Shown here piece by piece: positions 46,835 through 64,000 of a DNA stretch of 64,000 nt. A model generated the notes under the pieces. It was not told the origin of the DNA. It ran no database searches and saw nothing but the letters and a program-made list of their open reading frames with translations. The translations under genes were made by a program, and so were the position numbers. The DNA is from Solea solea (lineage: Eukaryota; Chordata; Actinopteri; Pleuronectiformes; Soleidae). The DNA lies in contig NC_081144.1 in assembly GCF_958295425.1 (NCBI RefSeq), positions 26,365,327 through 26,429,326 on the forward strand, written 5' to 3'. Each line of letters begins with the position of its first letter. The first letter of the stretch is position 1.

Positions 46835-47754
46835 AATAATAATACATTTAATTTATACAGCGCTGTTAAAGCTCTCAAAGCTCTTGAATTTTGTTTGATT
46901 GTTCACAATAGGACGGGAAATTTGCTGAGTCACTGCTCTGAGTTCATGACCAAGTGTGAAAACTCACAGTAAATAATAAAAGGTCTCAACCTCTGCACTG
47001 CAGTTACCAACCTTTAACACCAGAGGTCAGTCTGCACCTTAGCTACTCAGAGGACAGTTCAGCAGCATTCATAGTGAGGACACACAAACATGAATACATC
47101 CCTCAGCCTCTTACCCTTAACCTAAACCCAATTCTAACCTTAAGACCAAGTCTTAACCCTGAAAAAGCCCTTTTAAGACTGACAGAACGTGAGGACACGC
47201 CAAAAATGTCCTAACTTCGCCAAAATGTCCTCACTCCCAATGGTTTTTAACTTTATTCGGTCCTCACAAAGATACACACACAAGAACACACACTGTTTCT
47301 CTGGTTTTACTATTTCAGAGTGAGTTTGTTAATTTATTTCACAAACTTCAAAAACTGGTCAAAACCACAACCCTTACTCCGGTTTTTACACTGAAACTGG
47401 AAATCGTCTTGCTTTTAAATGGCCACTTCACCCAAAAATTACAGTCAGATGACTTTAATCTCAGAGTTCTGACTTTAATCTCAGAATTCTGACTTTGAGT
47501 TACCCATGTTTTAAATAAAGGATGATGATGATGATGATTTTGGTGCGTAAAAGCGCATGGAGTGCTCCAAATGCGTAAAAATCGCTCCAAATCGAACACC
47601 TGGATTACAGTATAGATTATCACAAAGTATGGCAAATGTAAATTTGCATATGGTGTGTGTGATGGGGACTGGTCATGAGGTGGGCGTGAAAGTCAAGGCA
47701 AACATAATCGCCTCTGTGGAGGATGACTGGATCAGAGCGGACTGTTTTGCAGCG

Positions 47755-48930
47755 ATGAGCACCACGGAGAAGCACAACGTCACCGACCGGTGTGACTGGT
47801 CCATGAGCGCAGAGAACGGCACCGAGACGCGCGTCAACGGGCGCCTGGACCCGGCCACCTGCCTCTTTCGGTCAATCATGCCCAACAGTGGACATGTCCC
47901 GGTGCTGGTGTGCGTCTTGGTGCTGCTGACCCTGCTATCGCTCCTGGTGAACGGGTTCACTCTGTTCCGGTTCGGACGCTCCGATGACTTATCCTGGGAG
48001 CCGCGCTTCGCTTTCCTGAAGAACCTGATACTGAGCGACCTCTTGCAGACTGTGACCATCGGTCCCGCGGTCATCCACTCGCTGGTGCACCGCCGGACCA
48101 TGGAGTTCAACGTCTGGTGTCATGTTCAGTTCTTCGCAGGGACCACCAGCTTTTTCGCCAGCCTCGTCACCATCACGTGCATGGCGCTGGAGCGCTACCT
48201 GTACGTGTGCCACGCCATCCACTACCTGGTCATCCTCACCAAAGTGCGCCTGCGGGTCACGCTCAGCCTGATCTGGTGTTTCTCCCTGTCAGTCTCGTGC
48301 GTCACCACGACTCTGCTGCACCTGAGTCCACCGCGACAGCTCGACCGCGCCACCAAAGGGCTCCTATGCGAGCCGGACGTGGTGGAGCAGCACATGGGTT
48401 TCCCACGCGCCTTGGCTATTTTCCGCAAACTCACGGGCTCGTGCACTCTGCTCCTCTGCCTGGTGGTTCACGCGTTCTCCTACCTGCGGATGTACCGGGA
48501 CGCGAGCAACGCGTTGATGCCGTTCAAAGCGGTGAACAAGACGGCGCGGAAGACCGTGCTGTTCTACTGCTCTATGCTGTTCCTGCAGCTGCTGCCGCTG
48601 CTCTTCAAGGTCGTGTCGGACGCGCTGTGGGAGGTGGATGGCACCGTGGCCATGATGACGCCGTCCTCACCGACTCAGGGAACTGGAGGAGTCCGCAACG
48701 ACACCACGCCAACGCCCTCGGCCACGGCGGTGGGGCTCCACATGACCCTGCTGGTCCTGCTCATCGTGCCGCCGTGCATCAACCCGCTGGTCTACATGAT
48801 GAGGTCCGCGGAAATGCGCAGGGTGATGCGCAGGACGTCTCGACAGTGGCGGGAGGAGAGCTGGCAGCAGGGGGCCGTGAGAGGCAGAGATGCTGTGGAA
48901 CCAAACCAGTGTGAGGCGCTTAACCTCTGA
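47755..48930 (+). CDS. Orphan class A (rhodopsin-like) GPCR, odorant-receptor-like
   Basis: Seven-transmembrane receptor of 391 aa in one coding exon. The start is taken at MSTTEKHN because CTGTTTTGCAG, a good splice acceptor, ends two bases before this ATG. The upstream 66 open codons look non-coding. The N-terminus carries glycosylation sequons (NVT, NGT). TM1 has LLSLLVNG (N1.50), TM2 NLILSDLL (D2.50), TM3 ends in ALERYLYVC (ERY in place of DRY) and TM7 is PPCINPLVY (NPxxY). The disulfide pair is NVWC before TM3 and LLCEP in loop 2. TM6 lacks the usual CWxP. The MALERYLYVCHAIHY block resembles odorant receptors. Among families I know, fish or131-2-like receptors and GPR148 are closest in feel, but I cannot choose. 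Coding GC and CpG are much higher than in the flanks. Confidence 0.85.
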   Translation: MSTTEKHNVTDRCDWSMSAENGTETRVNGRLDPATCLFRSIMPNSGHVPVLVCVLVLLTLLSLLVNGFTLFRFGRSDDLSWEPRFAFLKNLILSDLLQTVTIGPAVIHSLVHRRTMEFNVWCHVQFFAGTTSFFASLVTITCMALERYLYVCHAIHYLVILTKVRLRVTLSLIWCFSLSVSCVTTTLLHLSPPRQLDRATKGLLCEPDVVEQHMGFPRALAIFRKLTGSCTLLLCLVVHAFSYLRMYRDASNALMPFKAVNKTARKTVLFYCSMLFLQLLPLLFKVVSDALWEVDGTVAMMTPSSPTQGTGGVRNDTTPTPSATAVGLHMTLLVLLIVPPCINPLVYMMRSAEMRRVMRRTSRQWREESWQQGAVRGRDAVEPNQCEALNL

Positions 48931-49179
48931 CCCTCACTGGAGTGGACTATACACTGTGACGCAAGTGGAGACAGCAGAGACATTTGTCCCGGAATTTAAT
49001 GTGGAATTATGGGAGTCAGATTGATGAAAAACAACAAAACTGCATCACAATCGGAAAATACTTTATTCATTCTCCAGATAAGGTGACTCTAAATATTATT
49101 ATTTCATTATATTTCTTTGTGATTTCATTTTCTACAAATCAGTATTACTGATTAAGTACCACCAGAGGAAGCACACACC

Positions 49180-50960
49180 GATCTGGACTATGGTGAAGTT
49201 GTGGATCTGGACTTATGTAAAGGTGTAGATCTGGACTAATGTGAAGTTGTGGATCTGGACTTATGTAAAGGTGTAGATCTGGACTAATGTGAAGTTGTGG
49301 ATCTGGACTTATGTAAAGGTGTAGATCTGGACTAATGTGAAGTTGTGGATCTGGACTTATGTAAAGGTGTAGATCTGGACTAATGTGAAGTTGTGGATCT
49401 GGACTTATGTAAAGGTGTAGATCTGGACTAATGTGAAGTTGTGGATCTGGACTTATAAAGGTGTAGATCTGGACTAATGTGAAGTTGTGGATCTGGACTT
49501 ATGTAAAGGTCTAGATCTGGACTAATGTGAAGTTGTGGATCTGGACTTATGTAAAGGTGTAGCTCTGGAATAATATAAAGGTGTAGATCTGGACTTATGT
49601 AAAGGTGTAGATCTGGACTAATATAAAGGTGTAGATCTGGACTTATGTGAAGTTGTGGATCTGGACTTATGTAAAGGTGTAGCTCTGGACTAATATAAAG
49701 GTGTAGATCTGGACTAATGTGAAGTTGTAGATTTGTAGATCTGGACTAATGTGAAGTTGTGGATCTGGACTTATGTAAAGGTGTAGCTCTGGACTAATAT
49801 AAAGGTGTAGATCTGGACTTATGTAAAGGTGTAGATCTGGACTAATGTGAAGTTGTAGATTTGTAGATCTGGACTAATGTGAAGTTGTAAATCTGGACTA
49901 ATGTGAAGTTGTAGATTTGGACTTATGTAAAGGTGTAGATCTGGAATAATATAAAGGTGTAGATCTGGACTTATGTAAAGGTGTAGATCTGGACTAATAT
50001 AAAGGTGTAGATCTGGACTTATGTGAAGTTGTGGATCTGGACTTATGTAAAGGTGTAGCTCTGGACTAATATAAAGGTGTAGATCTGGACTAATGTGAAG
50101 TTGTAGATTTGTAGATCTGGACTAATGTGAAGTTGTGGATCTGGACTTATGTAAAGGTGTAGCTCTGGACTAATATAAAGGTGTAGATCTGGACTTATGT
50201 AAAGGTGTAGATCTGGACTAATGTGAAGTTGTAGATTTGTAGATCTGGACTAATGTGAAGTTGTAAATCTGGACTAATGTGAAGTTGTAGATTTGGACTT
50301 ATGTAAAGGTGTAGATCTGGACTGATGAAGTTGTGGACCTTGACTTATGTAAAGGTGTAGATCTGGACTAATGTGAAGTTGTGGATCTGGACTTATGTAA
50401 AGGTGTAGATCTGGACTAATGTGAAGTTGTGGATCTGGACTTATGTAAAGGTGTAGATCTGGACTAATGTGAAGTTGTAAATCTGGACTTATGTAAAGGT
50501 GTAGATCTGGACTAATGTGAAGTTGTGGATCTTGACTTATAAAGGTGTAGATCTGGACTAATGCGAAGTTGTGGATCTGGACTTATGTAAAGGTGTAGCT
50601 CTGGACTAATATAAAGGTGTCGATCTGGACTTATGTAAAGGTGTAGATCTGGACTTATGTGAAGTTGTGGATCTGGACTTATGTAAAGGTGTAGCTCTGG
50701 ACTAATATAAAGGTGTAGATCTGGACTTATGGAAAGGTGTAGATCTGGACTAATTTGAAGTTGTAGATTTGTAGATCTGGACTAATGTGAAGTTGTGGAT
50801 CTGGACTTATGTAAAGGTGTAGCTCTGGACTAATATAAAGGTGTAGATCTGGACTTATGTAAAGGTGTAGATCTGGACTAATGTGAAGTGTTGTGGATCT
50901 GGACTTATGTAAAGGTGTAGATCTGGACTAATGTGAAGTTGTGGATCTGGACTTATGTAA
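49180..50960. repeat. 24-bp minisatellite, about 74 units, with 376-bp higher-order repeat
   Basis: Alternating units GTAGATCTGGACTAATGTGA AGTT and GTGGATCTGGACTTATGTAA AGGT, so the basic period is 48 bp. The rare junction GTTGTAGATTTGTAGATC occurs at 49724 and 50100, and again at 49852 and 50228; both pairs are 376 bp apart, showing block duplication. Lies about 250 bases after the GPCR stop codon. Confidence 0.95.
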
Positions 50961-50964
50961 ACAG

Positions 50965-52260
50965 GCTCAAAAAGCGGTTTTCTTTATATTCTATATTTTT
51001 AATTCAGGGAGTTTCACATTTGTAAAATCTTCCTAAAGGCCATAACAAGCCCAGAAACATCGTATTTCTCAGAGTGACGTCACAGGTGTGTACGAGCACA
51101 GCAGAGCGCGGTCATGTGGCGCCTCTGGAACGGCTACTGTCAGGGAACCATACGAAAACTTGATGAGAAATATGAGGAAATGATGGCAATGATGGGTTTT
51201 CTTTTACATTATTTAAAATATTACAACAAAGCAGGTTTTAGTTATTTATTTGTCGCTCATTAGGATTTATTTCAAACTTATTATCGATGTATTAAGAGCT
51301 GCTGTGTGGATTCATACGGCGTGGACTGTGGAGCTGTGACCGTGTTATGCACTGAGACCTGCGCTCACTTCACCACTGATTCCTTGCTTGTCTTATCGTC
51401 ACAAACTGATGAAGTTGTGCATCTGCAGCTCCTGAGACAATTATATAAAATATCGACAGCAGATTACATGAATGTTGTGTTGTTGTTTTTTGTGTACTTA
51501 AAAAAAGAAATTCCATGTCAACACAAATTTCAGCTTTGTTAAAAAAGAAGCACAGTATGAAATGATCAGGTCAAACTGTATTTATTTATTTTATTGCTGA
51601 CAGAGTTTGTTGGATATGAATGTATTGCATTTTTTTTTATAGTTAATTAATATTCTTTATTATATGTTTTATACATGTACCTTCACAGACATGTGGAACC
51701 TTTGTTTCCAGTTGTGTGTTTTCCTATTGTCTGTCTTTGTGGGTGCACCTGTGGCCAAGGAGTTCAAATCAAATCATGTTCTGCTACGTTTTTAGTTGTT
51801 ATTCTTGTAAAATCAGACTCACATTGTTATGTGTGTTGTGTTTAGTTTTAGTAGTTATTCTGTTGAATGGAATGTGGTCAACATATACACCAGGTAAAGA
51901 CATGACTTTGAATTCAACAGTGTTCTCATCCAAGGTCACAATGAACAACCCAAACGGGTTTAACTTCACATGAGACACTGAGTCCTGCAACTTTGTTTCC
52001 TGTTTGTCATTTTACTTTTTTTTGTCATTTTTTGTCATATGTCCATATTTTTATAAAGAAAAGTTCCAGGTATATTACATGTATGTGTATCTGTAGATCA
52101 CGACTCATGATGTTTGTGTATCTGTACTAAAATCATTAATAAATACAAAACAATGTACACTGCTTTGCTTCATTTATGTTCCTCTGTCGACTGCCTGTTC
52201 TCCAATAAATGTTTATTTAACTTTGAAACAGTGGTTGAAATCAGGCACTTGAAGTGTGAA
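50965..52260. other. Intergenic, GPCR to pik3cg
   Basis: AT-rich, only short random reading frames. No gene supported and nothing recognised apart from the element-like tail that follows it. Confidence 0.5.
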
Positions 52261-52269
52261 ATATATATT

Positions 52270-52450
52270 ATCTACGGGTTTTTTATAGAAATACTTTTTA
52301 TTTGCATATTTATTTTTTGTCTGTGCATACTGCCTCTTTTTTATTCCTGTTGTGCTGTGTGCCATTGCAACGTAATTTCATTTTGATGTGAATCCAAATG
52401 ACAAATAAAGTCTAAGTCTAAGAAGAAGAAGCCAGGGGCAATACAGATAA
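52270..52450 (+). mobile_element. Possible LINE 3' tail
   Basis: TGCCATTGCAACGTAATTTC, ATTTTGATGTGAATCCAAATG, ACAAATAAAGTCTAAGTCTA: a TAATTTCATT...AATAAAG word followed by a short tandem (TCTAAG) is typical of the 3' ends of fish L2-type LINEs. Only the tail is present. Recognition is from memory. Confidence 0.45.
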
Positions 52451-52859
52451 AACCTGTTCAACGTGAACTACACAGTTTAAAAAAATACTTGAAACAAAAA
52501 GTTGCCTCCTCACAGTTCTTCTTAACCCTGGTGTCAGACCTGGATATGACTGAGCACAGCTGTGGGTATTGTTTTCTTTTTAAAGGAGAAGTCTAAACCT
52601 GTTGTGAGCTCAGAGCGGCTCTTTTATGTCGTTTACAGAAACAAAAAGGGAACAAGGAAGTCAATGAGTGCTTTGTCGAGGTTTATTTATGTGCTGGTGT
52701 TTGAGAACAGGTAGAAAAGAATGAGGAAGTCTGGAGGATCACAAAAAAGAGAACACACACACACACACACACAGAGACTCACACCTCACCTACACATGTA
52801 TCAACTGAGGCTTTGAAAATGCATTTTTAACCTCTGGTTTTTGCTCTCTTTCAATATTA

Positions 52860-62345
<9,486 letters not shown>

Positions 62346-62728
62346 GTGTTTGACTCTTGACTGTGAATGTTATTGTTTTGTTTGGTCTTTGTGAAAAGAG
62401 TGTGTCCGTGTGTCTCCACATAAAACAAATCACTTCCTGTGCGACTGTCGCCGGGCGACACGAGATATCCTGAGAGACACAGAGTGAGAGTGTGTGAAGG
62501 ACAGAGGTTGCACACTTCAGTTTTTATGTCTATTTCGAACAACGACTCTTGTTTCCCTGTTAAATTTGACATACATATGTATAATATATATAATGTACAA
62601 TGTACAGGCTCATGTTTCTGTCGAGTGACCGTGCTGCTGCAGGGTTTGAAGATGATATGTTCATCTAATAATGGACAAATTCCACTATTTTTGCTTTTCA
62701 GAAGAAAAAAAGACAAATCGTTGATTCA

Positions 62729-62741
62729 TTGGTCTGTGTGT

Positions 62742-62782
<41 letters not shown>
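62729..62782. repeat. (GT)n microsatellite in pik3cg 3' UTR
   Basis: Over 20 GT units with one TCTG break, between the stop codon and the poly(A) signal. Confidence 0.95.
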
Positions 62783-62786
<4 letters not shown>

Positions 62787-62937
62787 GATAAATGAAGTGA
62801 TAACCTGTTCCCTCGTTCACAGCATCCGTGTGTGTTCTTGTGCCTGCAGCAGAAACCTATTATAAACAGGAAATACTATTTCTACAAGTAGTTTTCTGAT
62901 TGGCTGATTGACAGGTTGCGTTCATAGATCACTCTCT

Positions 62938-62943
62938 AATAAA
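62938..62943 (+). terminator. pik3cg polyadenylation signal
   Basis: AATAAA about 590 bases past the stop codon, the first canonical signal downstream. Confidence 0.6.
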
Positions 62944-62945
62944 CT

Positions 62946-64000
62946 TCATCTTCTCTTTCATGTCATGTCGATTCAGTCTCTGCATTTTCCAGCAATGTAA
63001 CCATAATGCTGTGTTCACAGGTGTGTTCTCTCACCAGAGCGCGGACCTGGATGTGTAAATACAGGATATAGATACAGCACTGAGTGGGTTTGTCATGAAA
63101 CAGATTTATCACTGGTTACTGTGACTCTTTAGGTCAGGAGGAGGGAGGAGTACTCTTCAAGATTTATTTCCAATCTTATTTAACTTCTTAATCCGCAGAC
63201 CTTCACCTTCTTAAATGTCTAAGACTAAGTGCAGGTTTACTGTGTTATTGATGCTACAGCTGTACAATTATACAAAACAAAGACAAATCAACAAGGAGTT
63301 TCAGTTTGCAATTTGTGGTGCAACGCTGCCACCTGCTGGAGATGCAAACCTCAGAAGAAACCAGATACACGGATAAATGGATTTATTTATTTCATTTTTT
63401 CTATTCCTTCTTTCAAGTCACCCTGTTTTGTTCATTCTGTCTTTTCTTCCTTCCCTCCGTTATTGCTTTCCTTCTAATCTCCCTCTTTCTTTCAGTCCCT
63501 TCTTTCTCCCCCTCTTTCTTTCAGTCCCTTCTTTCTCTCCTTCTTTCCATTGCTTCTTCAGTTCTTTCCATCCCTTCTCCCTCCTTTCTTTCTTTTTCAT
63601 TAATTCCTTTTTTCTTCCATCTTCCTTTCTGTCCTTCTTTCCATCCTTCTTTGTCAATGCTTTCCGTCCCTTCTTTCTCTCCTCCTTTTTCAGTCCCTTC
63701 TGTCTATTTCTTTAATTCAGTAGATTGTATATATCATTAGGATTTTCACCACTTCACTTGTGTTTTAGTTTCATTTCTATACTGAAACTTTTTTCTCCTT
63801 TTATTCTGCTTCTCCACGTGTGTGTGTGTTTGTGAATTTAGAAGTTTAAAGAACTTAATTTAATAGAACACGTCTCTATTTTCCCCATAAATTTGAAAAG
63901 TTGTCTGATTTACTTTAGACACGTTAACCTGCAAATTGTGTTATTTTTATTTATAATTCACACTTTTAAGGATTGTATTGGGTGTCGTTCCTTTTCCATG
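62946..64000. other. Intergenic after pik3cg
   Basis: No gene supported. Includes a CTCF-like motif on the minus strand (CCAGCAGGTGGCAG, 63326-63339) and a TTCC/TTTC-rich stretch at about 63380-63715. Confidence 0.6.
63380..63715. repeat. Degenerate TTTC/TTCC pyrimidine-rich repeat
   Basis: About 330 bp of CCTTCTTTCT and CTTTCAGTCCCTTC words, strand-asymmetric. Long reading frames here (Ser/Phe/Leu runs on plus, Lys/Glu/Arg on minus) come from composition. Confidence 0.85.

Noticed and set aside
48117..48914. 265-codon plus-strand frame inside the GPCR
   Set aside because: Out-of-frame shadow of a GC-rich coding exon; the seven-helix pattern is only in the GPCR frame.
63306..63740. 144-codon Ser/Phe/Leu-rich frame after pik3cg
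   Set aside because: Pyrimidine-rich low-complexity DNA; no start context or homology.

Overview
The window reads as nuclear DNA of a teleost fish, probably a percomorph. It holds spliced vertebrate genes with compact GT-AG introns, many microsatellites and minisatellites, fish-type interspersed repeats, and a tandem pair of fast-muscle troponin C genes. All gene calls rest on joining exons by hand from splice sites, reading-frame phase and recalled family sequences. No alignment was run.

Layout. (1) 1-14,400, minus strand: the 5' part of a FACIT-type collagen, best matched to type XX alpha-1 (col20a1): signal peptide, FN3, linker, VWA and the start of a second FN3. The gene runs off the left edge. 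Its introns carry two complete antisense tRNA-Arg(CCT) genes, a third truncated copy at base 1, and an 830-bp CACT/CACA tract. (2) 17,609-23,855, minus: slc35c2, complete, 364 aa. (3) 25,290-26,106, plus: taf13, 124 aa, coding region in one exon. (4) 27,104-30,382 and 32,877-41,137, minus: two tandem tnnc2 genes (160 and 161 aa) with identical exon phasing and all EF-hand loops intact. The second gene's introns hold a 23-bp minisatellite and a 62-bp satellite with an 806-bp higher-order repeat. (5) 41,200-47,700: gene-poor repeats, including an 11-bp minisatellite. (6) 47,755-48,930, plus: a single-coding-exon class A GPCR of odorant-receptor-like type. (7) 49,180-50,960: a 24-bp minisatellite with a 376-bp higher-order repeat. 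(8) 52,860-62,345, plus: a complete class IB PI 3-kinase catalytic subunit (pik3cg-like), 12 coding exons, 1,111 aa. (9) 62,946-64,000: gene-free.

The genes are unrelated in function (matrix, Golgi/ER transporter, basal transcription, muscle contraction, signalling), so the window is a chromosomal neighbourhood and not a pathway. COL20A1, SLC35C2 and TNNC2 all lie on human 20q, which supports orthology of that block; TAF13 (human 1p) and PIK3CG (human 7q) do not, so those two joins are worth checking. I found no new multi-gene system. The most interesting unexplained structure is repetitive: a dispersed short element with matching inverted ends in about ten copies, the two higher-order satellites, a minisatellite abutting a splice acceptor, and a cluster of CTCF-like motifs around the 5' end and 3' exons of adjacent troponin C genes.
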